Source: Verrucomicrobiia bacterium | GTDB lineage: Bacteria > Verrucomicrobiota > Verrucomicrobiia > Limisphaerales > UBA9464 | Direction of reading: 5' to 3' | Length of the DNA: 64,000 nt | Assembly: GCA_019634635.1 (NCBI GenBank) | Contig: JAHCBB010000016.1 | Coordinates: 40,287 to 104,286, forward strand | Part shown: positions 1 through 9,621 of the stretch, piece by piece | Numbering within the stretch: the stretch's first letter is position 1 | Layout of the letters: each line of letters starts with the position of its first letter | Program-made: the position numbers and the translations under genes | The notes under the pieces: generated by a model | The model's input: the letters and a program-made list of their open reading frames with translations, nothing else | Told to the model about the DNA's origin: nothing | The model's database searches: none

Positions 1-2
1 AG

Positions 3-881
3 CGCGCAGTGTGGCAGCGGGGACTGGTGAGGGATCCCCGATTTTTTGCAGCCCTGCGGATTGACCCGCTCCTCCTCGACTGGCCTGCGTCGTCCGGTGC
101 GCTCCAGTCCGACGGGTTTCCTGTTTCTCCGGAACGGAACCAGGCCACGGCGGACGCCATCCGGCGGTTCCTGGAGCTCTGGACCCGGCGTCTCGACGCG
201 CGCTATTGCATGGTGTCCCTCCCGCCGTCGTTCGCTTGGCCCGGGGACTCGACGGCCGCGTGGATGATCGAGAACGCCGTGCTGCCGCATTGCCGCGAAC
301 ACGGACAGCCGTTTGCCCTGATGATGGGGGTGCGGCGGGCGGTGAATCCGGCGCTTCGTCTCGCCGGGGACGGGCTTGGGCGCAGCGATCTCCTGGCGCT
401 CGAGAACCTGTGCGCCGCCCACCCGGAGCATCGGTTTCTCGTCACCTGCCTGAGCCGGGAAAACCAGCATGAGCTCGTCGTGCTGGCCCGGAAGTTCCGC
501 AATCTCCATCCGTTTGGCTGCTGGTGGTTCACCAATATTCCCCGCCTCGCCGACGAGATCACGACCCTGCGACTGGAGTTGCTGGGCACCAGCTTTACCG
601 CCCAGCACAGCGACGCCCGGGTTCTGGACCAGTTGGTCTACAAGTGGGCGCACTTCCGGGACATTCTGACGAACGCTCTCGCGGCCAGGTACCGGGATCT
701 GGCCGTGTCGGGGTGGCTGGTGTCGGATGCCGAAATCGCTCGGGACACCGACGAGTTGCTGGGTGGGGCCTTCCGGCGCTTTTGCGCCTCTGCCGGCTCC
801 GGACGTCCGGATTTCGAGGCCGCCGGGATCGGGGGGGCACCTCTCGGAAACGGGCTTGACTCTCGTGAGGGAGGTGCGTGA
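3..881 (+). CDS. Glucuronate isomerase-like protein (UxaC family), 5' partial
   Basis: The frame is open to the left edge of the window, so the start is missing. About 290 residues are visible, while UxaC proteins are usually near 470, so this is the C-terminal two-thirds. The UxaC-like part is the end: a WWF-N segment followed by a leucine-rich stretch, then a HFRDIL-type segment and a C-terminal helix near the RRF residues, which resemble the conserved C-terminus of uronate isomerases. The family interconverts glucuronate or galacturonate with the keto-sugar in the cytoplasm. Identity to the canonical enzyme appears low, so the substrate is uncertain. The stop lies 8 nt before the ATG of the pseudopilin gene. 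Confidence 0.6.
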   Translation, partial: RAVWQRGLVRDPRFFAALRIDPLLLDWPASSGALQSDGFPVSPERNQATADAIRRFLELWTRRLDARYCMVSLPPSFAWPGDSTAAWMIENAVLPHCREHGQPFALMMGVRRAVNPALRLAGDGLGRSDLLALENLCAAHPEHRFLVTCLSRENQHELVVLARKFRNLHPFGCWWFTNIPRLADEITTLRLELLGTSFTAQHSDARVLDQLVYKWAHFRDILTNALAARYRDLAVSGWLVSDAEIARDTDELLGGAFRRFCASAGSGRPDFEAAGIGGAPLGNGLDSREGGA

Positions 882-889
882 GGTGGAGC

Positions 890-1636
890 ATGAAATCCTC
901 GGCGGGGCGGTCGGCTTTTTGCAGGGGCTTCACCCTGATCGAGTTGCTTGTGGTCATCGCCATCATTGCCATCCTGGCCGGCATGCTGCTCCCGGCGCTT
1001 GCCAAGGCCAAGGCCCGCGCGCACCACGCGTACTGCCTCAACAACCAGAAGCAGATTGGCATCGCCACTGCGTTGTATGCGGCCGACTTCGGCGCCCGGT
1101 TTCCCCTGGTCCGAAACTGGGGGCGCGCCTGGGGGGCCGACCACGCGCTGCGTCCCGACAATGTCTGGCTTCCGGAGCTGCTCGAACCCTACCTGGCGAA
1201 GAACGGCAACAAGCCAACCAACTACACCGGTCGCCTCGTCCGACAGCCGCTTCCCGGCCTGTTCACCTGCCCGGCGGGCATCCGGGCCAAGGACCCCTCG
1301 ATCGGAATGCTTCGGGATCTGCTGCGCGACAACGATCACGTCACGTACATCTGGAATCACATCTACCTCCGGAAGAACGGGACCTATGAGGAGCGCAAAC
1401 CGGTGAGCGGCCGGCGCGATGCCGATGTCGTCAGTCCGTCGCGCGCCGTGCTGCTGTGGGAAATCCCGTACTGGAACTGGGACCGCTCGGCCCATGGCGA
1501 CCGGTTGAATCTGATTTTTGCCGACAACCACGCCGCACCCGAGAAGCGGCGCAAGGACGAGGTGGACTGGTGGGTGTTCCACAGTCGGCGCGGCTGGGAC
1601 GACGACGAGCTCACCGGCAGGACCTCCCTGCAGTGA
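890..1636 (+). CDS. Type II secretion-like pseudopilin (prepilin-type N-terminal methylation protein)
   Basis: The N-terminus carries the class III prepilin signature: a short basic leader, then [20 protein letters not shown], where the glycine precedes the cleavage site and the glutamate is at mature position 5. A hydrophobic helix follows. Near the C-terminus an FADNHA segment corresponds to the H-X9-DG/'ADGH' end common in the very abundant Verrucomicrobia and Planctomycetes pseudopilin-like proteins. These are processed by a prepilin peptidase and anchored in or exported across the inner membrane; their individual roles are mostly unknown. I chose the ATG at 890 because AGGTGGA lies just upstream; a GTG at 878 in the same frame would overlap the preceding gene. 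Confidence 0.85.
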   Translation: MKSSAGRSAFCRGFTLIELLVVIAIIAILAGMLLPALAKAKARAHHAYCLNNQKQIGIATALYAADFGARFPLVRNWGRAWGADHALRPDNVWLPELLEPYLAKNGNKPTNYTGRLVRQPLPGLFTCPAGIRAKDPSIGMLRDLLRDNDHVTYIWNHIYLRKNGTYEERKPVSGRRDADVVSPSRAVLLWEIPYWNWDRSAHGDRLNLIFADNHAAPEKRRKDEVDWWVFHSRRGWDDDELTGRTSLQ

Positions 1637-1699
1637 GCGGTGGTGCCGAAGTCCGGCCCGGGTTTGACACCGGAAGGCACCGCCGGGATAACTTGGCGC

Positions 1700-3457
1700 G
1701 TGACGCAACTGAAGACGTTGTTCCCCGGACTTCTTGCGGGTGCCCTCGCGGCCTTCGGTCCCGCGGGCGCCGCGGTGGATTTCAAACGCGAGGTCCGGCC
1801 GGTGCTGGAGGTGTACTGCCTCAAGTGTCACGGGGACGAAAAGCCCAAGGGGGACCTGTCGCTCACGACGCGCGAGGCAGCCATTCGGGGTGGGGACGCC
1901 GGCACTTCCCTGGTTCCGGGCGAACCGGCCAAGTCGTCGTTGTACACCTTGACGACGCTTCCGGAGGATCACGACGACGTGATGCCTCCCAAGGGGGAGA
2001 AGTTGTCCGCCGCCCAGCAGGAGACGCTCCGGCTCTGGATCGCCGAGGGTGCCGTCTGGCCCGCGGAAATCCGGCTTCAACAGCGTGAAAAAGTGGATTT
2101 TGTCCGGCAGGTCAAGCCGCTGCTCGAGATGTCGTGTGTGTCGTGTCACAAGGAGGGCAATGCCAAGGGAAAACTGCGCCTGGATGATCGTGAGGCGGCG
2201 TTGACGTCACCGCACCTGGTGCCGGGGGATGCCCTGGCGTCGGCGGTCTACACCACCACGATCCTGCCGGCCGATCACGACGACTTGATGCCTCCGGCGA
2301 AGAAAGGGGGGCCATTGCCAGTGTCCAGGACGGATCTCCTGCGCGACTGGATTGATCAGGGCGCGTATTGGCCCGAGGGGTTGGTTCTCCAGGAGCGGGA
2401 ACCCGATGCCTCCGGGGATCGGGACTGGGATGCGGTGATCGCTGCGTTGCATGCGATGTTGCTGAAGAACGAGCAGACCTCGCCCGTGGTGCACAAGGAC
2501 TACTCGGAAACGGTCCACGACTCGGTGACTTTCGAGATGGTGGCGATTCCCGGGGGGGAATTTGAGATGGGGAGCGATTCCGACACCCCCGGCCACCAAC
2601 CGGATGAATCGCCGCGGCGTCGGGTCCGGGTGGATCCGTTCTGGATGGGCAGGAACGAGGTCACCTGGAACGAGTATGAACTGTTTCAGTTCCCCAGCCT
2701 GGAAAAGGGGGCCAACGTCAGCACCGAGCGGGTTAATCGGGAATTGCTGTTGATGATGGAGTTCGCGAGGCCTCCGGACGGCGGCAATCCGTACACGGGT
2801 CGCGAGGCGGATGCGGTCAGCCGTCCGACCACCCCGTACGTGGAAATGAGCTTCGGGATGGGCAAGGACGGGTTTCCGGCGATCAGCATGACCCATTACG
2901 CGGCGCTCATGTACTGCCGCTGGCTGTCGGCGAAGACCGGACATTTCTACCGGTTGGCCACCGAGGCGGAGTGGGAGTACGCGGCGAGGGCGGGCACCTC
3001 GACGACCTACTTCTGGGGGGATGACCCAGACCAGGCGGGAGAGTACGCGTGGTTTTTTGACAATGCGGACGGCAAGTACCAGAAGGTGGGGCAGAAAAAG
3101 CCCAATCCCTTCGGGCTCCATGACATGCTGGGGAATGTGGCCGAGTGGGTCACCGATGGGTACAAGGCCGATGCCTACTCGCTGCTGCCGCCGGACAATC
3201 CGGTGCTGTTCGGGTTTGCGGAGTACCCTCATGTGGCCCGTGGCGGCTCATGGGATGATGACCTTGAGAAGCTCCGTTGTGCGGCGCGACAGGCCAGCGA
3301 TTCCGGTTGGAAGATGCGCGACCCCCAGTTGCCGAAGTCGCGATGGTACCTTACGGACGCCCAGTTTCTCGGCTGGCGGGTGGTTCGCCCGTTGAAGGTT
3401 CCGGAGACTCCGGCCGAACTGGCACGTTGGTGGACCAGTTGGCCGGCACAGAAGTGA
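1700..3457 (+). CDS. PSCyt1-type double cytochrome/formylglycine-generating-enzyme-like (SUMF1) fusion
   Basis: The predicted product is 585 aa. A GTG start at 1700 gives a signal peptide ending near a GAA cleavage site; the open frame from 1640 would add 20 residues of no obvious value. Two tandem planctomycete cytochrome-like modules follow, each with a CxxCH motif (CLKCH, CVSCH) and a downstream DHDD-x-MPP segment. The C-terminal half from roughly residue 265 is a SUMF1/FGE-sulfatase domain: IPGGEFEMGS at its start, then EAEWEYAARAG, GNVAEWV, GGSWDDD and a GWRV end. The protein is probably periplasmic. FGE-like domains oxidise a cysteine or act as binding modules; I cannot tell whether the copper-binding cysteines of a true FGE are present, so catalysis is unproven. 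Confidence 0.85.
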   Translation: MTQLKTLFPGLLAGALAAFGPAGAAVDFKREVRPVLEVYCLKCHGDEKPKGDLSLTTREAAIRGGDAGTSLVPGEPAKSSLYTLTTLPEDHDDVMPPKGEKLSAAQQETLRLWIAEGAVWPAEIRLQQREKVDFVRQVKPLLEMSCVSCHKEGNAKGKLRLDDREAALTSPHLVPGDALASAVYTTTILPADHDDLMPPAKKGGPLPVSRTDLLRDWIDQGAYWPEGLVLQEREPDASGDRDWDAVIAALHAMLLKNEQTSPVVHKDYSETVHDSVTFEMVAIPGGEFEMGSDSDTPGHQPDESPRRRVRVDPFWMGRNEVTWNEYELFQFPSLEKGANVSTERVNRELLLMMEFARPPDGGNPYTGREADAVSRPTTPYVEMSFGMGKDGFPAISMTHYAALMYCRWLSAKTGHFYRLATEAEWEYAARAGTSTTYFWGDDPDQAGEYAWFFDNADGKYQKVGQKKPNPFGLHDMLGNVAEWVTDGYKADAYSLLPPDNPVLFGFAEYPHVARGGSWDDDLEKLRCAARQASDSGWKMRDPQLPKSRWYLTDAQFLGWRVVRPLKVPETPAELARWWTSWPAQK

Positions 3458-3652
3458 CTCTCCGTCGCACGCGGGCGGGGGATCGGGACGTCCGAAGGGG
3501 AGCGAATCTTGAATCTCGATGATCAGGGATTCGGCGCTTGCCCCCGGACCGGCCGATCCACACAGTTCGAATCCATCCGGCCTTGCAAGAATCTCCAATG
3601 AATCTGCGGGCGCGGTCCGGAGTCGAAAAACGCAACGAATCCACTGTTTCCC

Positions 3653-4951
3653 ATGAATTCCCACGTCAGCCTCCCGGGTGTTTCCCGGCGGCGCTTCATC
3701 TCGTCCTCGGGAACGGCCGCCGTCGGCGCCCTCGCCGCCGGCCGCCTTGTGTTCGCGCAGTCGAGCGACACCCTGAAGATCGCCCTTGTCGGCTGCGGTG
3801 GCCGCGGATCGGGCGCCGCCAATCAGGCGTTGAACGTTCCGGGAACCCGACTGGTGGCGGTTGCGGACGCCTTTCAAGACCGGTTGGAGGGGGCACTGGC
3901 CAACCTCAAGCAGTCACAGGGCTCCAAGGTGGATGTCCCGGCCGAGCGGCAGTTCGTCGGGTTTGACGGTTACAAGGACGCGATCGCGCTCGCCGACGTG
4001 GTGATCCTGGCGACACCTCCGGGATTCCGTCCGATGCATTTCGAGGAGGCGATTCGTCAGGGAAAGCACGTGTTCGCCGAGAAGCCCGTGGCGACGGATG
4101 GCCCGGGGGTGCGGCGGTTCCTGGCCGCGGCGGAGGAGGCGAAGCGCAAGAATCTCAAGGTGGGCATCGGCCTGCAGCGGCATCACCAGCCAGGCTACAT
4201 CGAGACCGTCCGGCGCCTGCACGACGGCGCCATCGGGGACATCCACACCATGCGGGTCTACTGGAACGACGCCGGCGTGTGGGTGAATCCGCGGAAGCCC
4301 GGCCAGACCGAGATGGAGTACCAGATGCGCAACTGGTACTACTTCAATTGGTTGTGCGGTGATCACATCGTCGAGCAGCACATCCACAATCTCGATGTCG
4401 CCAACTGGGTGAAGGATGGCTACCCGGTGAAGGCCCGTGGCATGGGCGGCCGGCAGGTGCGCACCGCCCGCGAATACGGGGAGATCTACGACCACCATGC
4501 CGTGGAGTACTTCTATGCCGACGGGTCCACCGTGTTCAGCCAGTGCCGTCATATCCGCGGCTGCTGGAGCGAAGTCAATGAGCACGCAGTGGGAACCAAG
4601 GGCACCTGCAATGTAGGTGGGCACCAGATCAAGCCCGTTTCCGGCGACGACTGGCGGTTCCGGTCGGCGAAGCCGGTGGACCCCTACCAGCAGGAACATG
4701 ACGACCTGTTCGCTGCCATTCGAAACAACACCGAGTACAATGAAGGATTCAACGGTGCCAAGTCCACCCTGACGGCGATCATGGGACGGTTTGCCACCTA
4801 CTCCGGGGTGGAGATCGGCTGGGAGCAGGCGCTCAATTCCGATCTCAACCTGTTTCCGGATCGTCTGGCCTGGGATGCCGAGCCCAAGTCGCTCCCGGAT
4901 GCCGACGGCTTCTACAAAATCGCGATGCCCGGGCAGTGGAAGCTGAGTTGA
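3653..4951 (+). CDS. Gfo/Idh/MocA family oxidoreductase with Tat signal
   Basis: The predicted product is 432 aa. The N-terminus has a twin-arginine signal (SRRRFISSSG followed by a hydrophobic AAVGALAAG segment), so the folded protein is probably exported. A Rossmann nucleotide-binding motif (ALVGCGGRGSG) begins near residue 45, and the catalytic-domain EKP motif (AEKPVATDG) lies near residue 145. Long exported versions of this family are typical of Planctomycetes and Verrucomicrobia and act on sugars or sugar derivatives; the substrate cannot be read from the sequence. The gene stands alone, with about 195 nt of upstream DNA in which I see no clear promoter. Confidence 0.9.
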   Translation: MNSHVSLPGVSRRRFISSSGTAAVGALAAGRLVFAQSSDTLKIALVGCGGRGSGAANQALNVPGTRLVAVADAFQDRLEGALANLKQSQGSKVDVPAERQFVGFDGYKDAIALADVVILATPPGFRPMHFEEAIRQGKHVFAEKPVATDGPGVRRFLAAAEEAKRKNLKVGIGLQRHHQPGYIETVRRLHDGAIGDIHTMRVYWNDAGVWVNPRKPGQTEMEYQMRNWYYFNWLCGDHIVEQHIHNLDVANWVKDGYPVKARGMGGRQVRTAREYGEIYDHHAVEYFYADGSTVFSQCRHIRGCWSEVNEHAVGTKGTCNVGGHQIKPVSGDDWRFRSAKPVDPYQQEHDDLFAAIRNNTEYNEGFNGAKSTLTAIMGRFATYSGVEIGWEQALNSDLNLFPDRLAWDAEPKSLPDADGFYKIAMPGQWKLS

Positions 4952-5104
4952 TCCGTTCCGGCGCGCACCGGGGCGGTCCGGTGGGAGGGGCTCGGTGGGT
5001 GCGATCCGTTTGCCCGTCGGGTCCCCGTGTGGGGTTTGCCATCCTTGGGCCGCGCCCAATGGGTTCCTCTGGAAGCCGACTCGATGGCGCGCACCGGTTG
5101 GGTT

Positions 5105-6169
5105 TCAATATTGAATTTCCAGAAAATCCCCCCGGTCCTCGATGGACTGGATCCGCGATTCCCCATCGAGTTGAAAAAAACGCTGGAGGTCGGAATTCTT
5201 GAAGCGGACAACCCTCAACGAGGGATTTACGGCATAGGCTTCATGCTCCCGATACGGGCCCGCGGCCGTCATCGAGGAGCGCAGCACCGGCCAGGAGGTT
5301 GATGGACTGCGTTGGGTTTCGGTGGCCAGCCATCCGGTGACTGGGGAAACGCGCGATGCCTGCCAGATCGTCCCGGGGGTGCTGTCGTCGTCCGCAATCT
5401 GAGCCCAGATGCCGTCGGTCGTGCGCGCGAAGAAGCCCCGTCGGTCGAACAGGGCGGCGCTGAAGCTCGGGGACTCGACGGTCTGCCTGAATCTGGCCTC
5501 GACGTCGTAGATCACCCCGGCCAGCACCCACCGTCCACTGGCGTCGAGCAAAAACACACCTCCCCCCGAATCTCCGGACGCCACCGTGGCCTCATGGTCT
5601 CCGCCGTCTGAAGAAAAGATGGATACCAGCAAGCTCGCATTCCCCGGAGACGCGGTCACGCCTGTGATGACGTTGGTGCCCCAACGCAAGCGTCCCGTCT
5701 GGCCCCCCCAGAGCCATCCCCGAAGCTCCTCGCCACCGGGCACCGTCCGGAACACCGGTGTCCCCCGGCCCCATCCGTGACCGTGCAGCACTACCCCCCG
5801 GCCCACCTCGTCTGTGCCTGTGTACGGGACCGCGATGCGTCCGGTCGCCAGGCGACCGGCGATCTCCAGCAGGCGGAGGTCGGTTCCGGGAGCGTCCGCG
5901 GTTCGAACCACCGTGTAGGTCAGGCCATCGAAATGGATGGTCCCTCCCACCTGGGTTCCCACGTGGGTGGCTGTCAGGAAATGATGCCGTCCCACGGCCG
6001 TCGCGGAAGGCGGCAGGTCGGTCTGGGAGATCCAGCCACTGTCCTCGAGCGGCGCTGGCGGGCGCGTGGTGTTCCCGTTGCCGGCGCCGTAGGTAATGAT
6101 GGCCCGGGCCGCATTGGGCGTCAGAACCGCCCACAGAACAACGGATCGCATCAGGAAACGAGGAATCAT
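5105..6169 (-). CDS. Secreted trypsin-like serine protease (S1 family)
   Basis: The predicted product is 354 aa. It starts with a short hydrophobic signal peptide (another ATG six codons in is possible). The chymotrypsin-type triad is visible in order: histidine in TATHVG, aspartate in GTDLRLLEI and serine in SGDSGGGVFL. The last 120 residues lie outside the protease fold and end in a segment shared with other secreted Verrucomicrobia proteins (FFQLDGES-like), perhaps a cell-surface or export module. It is convergent with the preceding oxidoreductase gene and divergent from lpxI. The substrate is unknown. Confidence 0.8.
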   Translation of the reverse strand: MIPRFLMRSVVLWAVLTPNAARAIITYGAGNGNTTRPPAPLEDSGWISQTDLPPSATAVGRHHFLTATHVGTQVGGTIHFDGLTYTVVRTADAPGTDLRLLEIAGRLATGRIAVPYTGTDEVGRGVVLHGHGWGRGTPVFRTVPGGEELRGWLWGGQTGRLRWGTNVITGVTASPGNASLLVSIFSSDGGDHEATVASGDSGGGVFLLDASGRWVLAGVIYDVEARFRQTVESPSFSAALFDRRGFFARTTDGIWAQIADDDSTPGTIWQASRVSPVTGWLATETQRSPSTSWPVLRSSMTAAGPYREHEAYAVNPSLRVVRFKNSDLQRFFQLDGESRIQSIEDRGDFLEIQY

Positions 6170-6266
6170 CTGCAGGCGAACACCGGGGTGAAATCGGCGG
6201 GGATCAAATTCCGGTCGGAGAATCTTCTGGATTCATCCGCGCGAATCCAGGCCCTAGTCTCGGCGG

Positions 6267-7082
6267 GTGGAACCGCCACCCCTCGGCCTGATTGCCGGAT
6301 CGAAATCGTTGCCGCTGTTGTTTGCCAGGCAGGCCCGTGAGGAAGGGCTGCGTGTGGTGGCGACCGCTGCGGAGGGCGAGACCGATCCGGCGCTGGCGCA
6401 ATGGGTGGACGAGGTGGTCTGGTTGCGGGTCGGGCAGTTGGGCCGGATGATTGATGCGTTCAAGGAGCGCGGTGTGCGGGAGTGCGTGATGCTGGGGCAG
6501 CTCGCGCCGAGGAATCTCTTCGATGTGCGGCCCGACTTCCGCGCGATGTCGCTGCTGCTCCGGATCAAGGAGCGGAACGCCCACAGCCTGTTTGGTGCGG
6601 TTGCGGAGGAACTGCAGCGCGAAGGGATCACCCTCATCGAGCCGCTGCGCTGGCTTCGGCCCTGGCTCCCGGGGCCTGGGTACTGCGCGGGACCGTCCGT
6701 CCGCGAGGCCCAACAGTCGGACGTGGCTTTCGGACTGCGCATTGCCAAGGAGATTTCCAGGCTTGAAATCGGCCAAAGCGTTGTGGTCAAGGAGGGCACG
6801 ACCCTGGCCGTCGAGGCCTTCGAGGGAACCGACGCCTGCCTGGAGCGTGGAGGGGGGCTGGCCGGCAAACACGGCGGCGCCGTCGCGGTGAAGGTGGCCA
6901 AGGACGGCCATGACCTCCGATTCGACATTCCGTGCATCGGCCCGCGTACCGTCGAGGTTTGCTCGAGGGCCGGCGTCAATGTCATCGCCGTGGAGGCTCA
7001 TCGAACGCTGCTTTTGGATCAGCCCGATCTCGAGGTTCTGGCCGGAAAACTTCGAGTCAGCGTGCTCGCCGTGGCTCCGTAG
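6267..7082 (+). CDS. lpxI: UDP-2,3-diacylglucosamine pyrophosphatase LpxI (DUF1009)
   Basis: The predicted product is 271 aa, normal for LpxI. Family features are the opening GLIAGSKSLP segment, the central VMLGQLAPRNLF segment, the GPSVREAQQSDVAFG block and the C-terminal run VKVAKDGHDLRFDIPCIGP, RAGVNVIAVEA. The enzyme hydrolyses UDP-2,3-diacylglucosamine to lipid X in lipid A biosynthesis, and it replaces LpxH in many non-enteric Gram-negative bacteria, so this organism probably makes lipid A. The start is GTG at 6267. The gene is a single unit between divergent and convergent neighbours. Confidence 0.9.
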   Translation: MEPPPLGLIAGSKSLPLLFARQAREEGLRVVATAAEGETDPALAQWVDEVVWLRVGQLGRMIDAFKERGVRECVMLGQLAPRNLFDVRPDFRAMSLLLRIKERNAHSLFGAVAEELQREGITLIEPLRWLRPWLPGPGYCAGPSVREAQQSDVAFGLRIAKEISRLEIGQSVVVKEGTTLAVEAFEGTDACLERGGGLAGKHGGAVAVKVAKDGHDLRFDIPCIGPRTVEVCSRAGVNVIAVEAHRTLLLDQPDLEVLAGKLRVSVLAVAP

Positions 7083-7133
7083 ACCACCTCCCGGTCCAGG
7101 CGGCCGACCCGGTTCCGAGTGAAGCCGGGGCTC

Positions 7134-7505
7134 TCAGCTGTGGAACGATTTCCCGCAGCCGCAGGAGCTCTGGGCGTTGGGATTGTTGATCTTGAAGCCG
7201 CCTCCGGTGAGCGCGTCGCTGAAATCAATGACGGAACCCCGGACGTAGTTGGCGCTGAAGGGATCCACCACCACCCGGACTCCCTGCTGTTCGGAGCTCA
7301 GATCGCCATCGCGCAATTCGTCGAACTGCATGCCGTACTGCATGCCGGAGCACCCACCAGCCTCCACATAAACCCGCAGGGGCTTCCCCGAATTCTCCGC
7401 CGCCTCGGCCTGCATGGTCGCGATATGGCGGGCCGCGGCGTGGGTAAGCGTCACGACGGTATCCTGAACCGGAGGGGTCACGACGGAGTTTTGAGGGGCA
7501 TTCAT
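7134..7505 (-). CDS. HesB/IscA/ErpA-type iron-sulfur cluster carrier
   Basis: The predicted product is 123 aa from the ATG at 7505; the frame extends further upstream but that part has no family similarity. The A-type carrier signature is complete: a first cysteine in GGCSGMQYG and the C-terminal pair in SCGCGKSF, preceded by DFSDALTGGGFKINNPNA. These cysteines bind a transferred Fe-S cluster or iron and pass it to apoproteins in the cytoplasm. The gene is alone on the minus strand, with its start a few bases from the divergent DUF1080 region. Whether it is IscA, ErpA or SufA cannot be decided without a tree. Confidence 0.9.
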   Translation of the reverse strand: MNAPQNSVVTPPVQDTVVTLTHAAARHIATMQAEAAENSGKPLRVYVEAGGCSGMQYGMQFDELRDGDLSSEQQGVRVVVDPFSANYVRGSVIDFSDALTGGGFKINNPNAQSSCGCGKSFHS

Positions 7506-7621
7506 AGTTGACGCCCGCACCGTATGGACCCTGTGCCCGGGTGTCAAACGCACCCCGAAACCGCGGGGGCCCGTTCGGATTCGACTGGCCCTGGTCCGGA
7601 GTTGCACCTGACACTCCCCGG

Positions 7622-8365
7622 ATGCAGTTCCTCCCGTTCATAAGGGTGATCCCGGCGTGTGTGCTCGTGGCACTTGCCACGGCAGTCGCGACCCCTGGAG
7701 CCGAAGTACCCCCTCCCTCCCCCCGAGCCTGGGTGGACGGCATCGGACCCGGCTGGCGCGCGCTCGGTGAATCGGATTTCGTGAACGTGAATTGCGCGAG
7801 CAACACGTGGACCTTCACGGGCGATCTTATTGAGTGCACGGGCCAGCCGGTCGGCGTCATTCGCTCGATCCACTCGATCACCAATCTCGAGCTGGTGGCC
7901 GAGTGGCGACACTTGCGGTCCGGGGGCAATTCCGGGGTATTTCTCTGGGCGACCGAACGTTCAATCCGGCAGCTGGAGCAGGGGCATGGGCGGCTGCCCG
8001 AGGGCATCGAGGTGCAGGTGTTGGACCACGGATACACGGAGCAATACGAGCGCGATCCGGGAAAAAAGGCCGACTGGTTCACCTCGCATGGCGACGTGTT
8101 CCCCACCGGAAGCGCCAAAATGAGGCCCTTTCCCCCGGTGGCCCCGGACGGCCAGCGCAGTTTCCCCAGCCGCAACCTCAGCCGGGGTGTGGGGGAGTGG
8201 AATCATTACTACGTCCGGGCCATCAACGGGGAGGTCCGCCTTTGGGTGAATGGCGAGGAAGTTTCCGGCGGAACCGGATGCGAGCCCGCGACGGGCTATC
8301 TCTGCCTGGAATCCGAGGGATCCCCGGTGGAGTTTCGAAACCTGCGGATCCGCGAAGTGCCATGA
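7622..8365 (+). CDS. DUF1080 (3-keto-disaccharide hydrolase/LamG-like) secreted protein
   Basis: The predicted product is 247 aa from the ATG at 7622, which gives a signal peptide (hydrophobic run then a GAEV boundary). The rest is one DUF1080 domain, recognisable from the LVAEWRH, GGNSGVFLW, EGIEVQVLDHG, GEWNHYYV and LCLESEGSPVEFRNLRIR blocks. It is a concanavalin-like beta sandwich common in Verrucomicrobia and Planctomycetes; some members hydrolyse 3-keto-glycosides. The open frame extends upstream to 7508, but those codons overlap the divergent carrier-gene region and look non-coding. Confidence 0.88.
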   Translation: MQFLPFIRVIPACVLVALATAVATPGAEVPPPSPRAWVDGIGPGWRALGESDFVNVNCASNTWTFTGDLIECTGQPVGVIRSIHSITNLELVAEWRHLRSGGNSGVFLWATERSIRQLEQGHGRLPEGIEVQVLDHGYTEQYERDPGKKADWFTSHGDVFPTGSAKMRPFPPVAPDGQRSFPSRNLSRGVGEWNHYYVRAINGEVRLWVNGEEVSGGTGCEPATGYLCLESEGSPVEFRNLRIREVP

Positions 8366-8423
8366 CGGCAGTTTGATTTGCAGTTTGCCCGACCGCGCAA
8401 TCGTCGGTAAGGGAACCTCCGCA

Positions 8424-8876
8424 GTGGACTGGTTGCACAAACTTCTGGAAGCGACTCCCCGGCGCGAGGTGGCGCCCGGCGCCGCCGTCATCGAGCAGGG
8501 GCAGACCGGGGCGCCCTTGTTGGTGTTGCTGCGCGGCAATGTGGAGGTGCTCCGCGACGAAGTGTGCGTCGCCCGGACATCGGACGTGGGTGCGATCTTT
8601 GGGGAGATGTCCGCGCTTCTGGGGACCCCTTGCACGGCCACGGTGCGCACGCTATCGCCCGCGACGTTCGCCGTGGTCGAGGATCCCGAGGCCTTTCTCC
8701 AGGCGGCTCCGGAGGTGGCCCTGCATGTCGCCCGCCTCCTGGCGCGCCGGCTGGATTCACTCAACCGCTACCTGGTGGATGTGAAGGCCCAATACGAGGG
8801 GCATGACCACCTTGGCATGGTGGATGACGTGCTGGACTCCCTCATGCACCGCCACCCGCGATCGGGGCCACGGTAA
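8424..8876 (+). CDS. Cyclic nucleotide-binding (CNB/Crp-like sensor) domain protein
   Basis: The predicted product is about 150 aa from a GTG at 8424. One cNMP-binding beta-roll is visible: PGAAVIEQGQTGAPLLVLLRG, then GAIFGEMSALLGTPCTATVRTLSP, where the GEMSALLG...CTATV segment matches the phosphate-binding cassette. The usual arginine of the cassette is replaced by the C-T-A-T-V run, so ligand specificity is doubtful. No helix-turn-helix follows; the last 45 residues form a helix. It is therefore not a full Crp regulator. Its 3' end overlaps the convergent phosphoesterase gene by 35 nt. Confidence 0.75.
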   Translation: MDWLHKLLEATPRREVAPGAAVIEQGQTGAPLLVLLRGNVEVLRDEVCVARTSDVGAIFGEMSALLGTPCTATVRTLSPATFAVVEDPEAFLQAAPEVALHVARLLARRLDSLNRYLVDVKAQYEGHDHLGMVDDVLDSLMHRHPRSGPR

Positions 8877-9621
8877 CGTCGGCAGCGGCGTCCGGAACCG
8901 GCGTCGCAAGGTTCCGGGTCTCCGGCCCCTGGAAACTGGTCCATTCCGCGGACATCGCATCGAGGTCCAGCGAGATGAAAGTGGGAACGGCGCCGATCTG
9001 GCGCCCCGGGTTGAACACCCAGGCGGTGCCCACGCGGTCGAGCCAGGAACCCCGGTCCAGAAACGGGGCATTGTGAATGTGCCCCGAGAGCACAAAATCC
9101 GGTCGGAACTTCTCGATCCAGGGTCCCAGGAATTCGTCACCCCCGAACCGGCGTCCGGCCCAGCTCACCGGACTTTGGTCCGGAGGGGAATGGTGGACCC
9201 AGACCCATCGGCGCAGACGCCGCGCGGCGTCGCGCTCCAGTTGGGCTTCTACTTCAGCCCGCGAGACTGGCCCATCCCACCACGCGCACACGGTGAACAG
9301 GGTGTCCCCGAGCACCACGCTGTCGCCATCCACATGGAGTTGGTCTCGTCGGATCTCCTGCAGCCAGCCGGCAACCGATTCATCCGCCACGGACCGCCGG
9401 TCGCCATCATGATTGCCCGAGCTGACGATCAGGGGCCTCCGGCTGGCAATCTTCGCCAGATACTTCTCGACCACGATGCTTTGGACCTGCGGCTCGAGCA
9501 CGGAGGCGACGTCCAACAGGTCGCCGCCGATCACCACGATGTCGTGGGTGTCCGCCTGCGACATGAGCCAGTCGAACTGCTTCAACGAATAGTGCAGATC
9601 GGCGACAAACAGGATGCGCAT
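8842..9621 (-). CDS. Metallophosphoesterase (calcineurin-like)
   Basis: The predicted product is 259 aa from the ATG at 9621. The dimetal motifs appear in order: DLH in the first strand (FVADLHYS), GGDLLD, GNHDGD, a VHHSPP block and the GHIHNAPF end. Such enzymes hydrolyse phosphomono- or diesters with two metal ions; the substrate is not evident. No signal peptide is seen, so it is cytoplasmic. Its 3' end overlaps the convergent CNB gene. Confidence 0.85.
   Translation of the reverse strand: MRILFVADLHYSLKQFDWLMSQADTHDIVVIGGDLLDVASVLEPQVQSIVVEKYLAKIASRRPLIVSSGNHDGDRRSVADESVAGWLQEIRRDQLHVDGDSVVLGDTLFTVCAWWDGPVSRAEVEAQLERDAARRLRRWVWVHHSPPDQSPVSWAGRRFGGDEFLGPWIEKFRPDFVLSGHIHNAPFLDRGSWLDRVGTAWVFNPGRQIGAVPTFISLDLDAMSAEWTSFQGPETRNLATPVPDAAADVTVAPIAGGGA

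Noticed and set aside
638..2149. A 503-codon minus-strand frame opposite the pseudopilin and cytochrome genes
   Set aside because: Shadow frame; the plus-strand genes have clear prepilin and CxxCH motifs.
3560..3585. A GTTCGAATCC sequence resembling a tRNA T-loop
   Set aside because: No matching acceptor, D or anticodon stem could be found around it.
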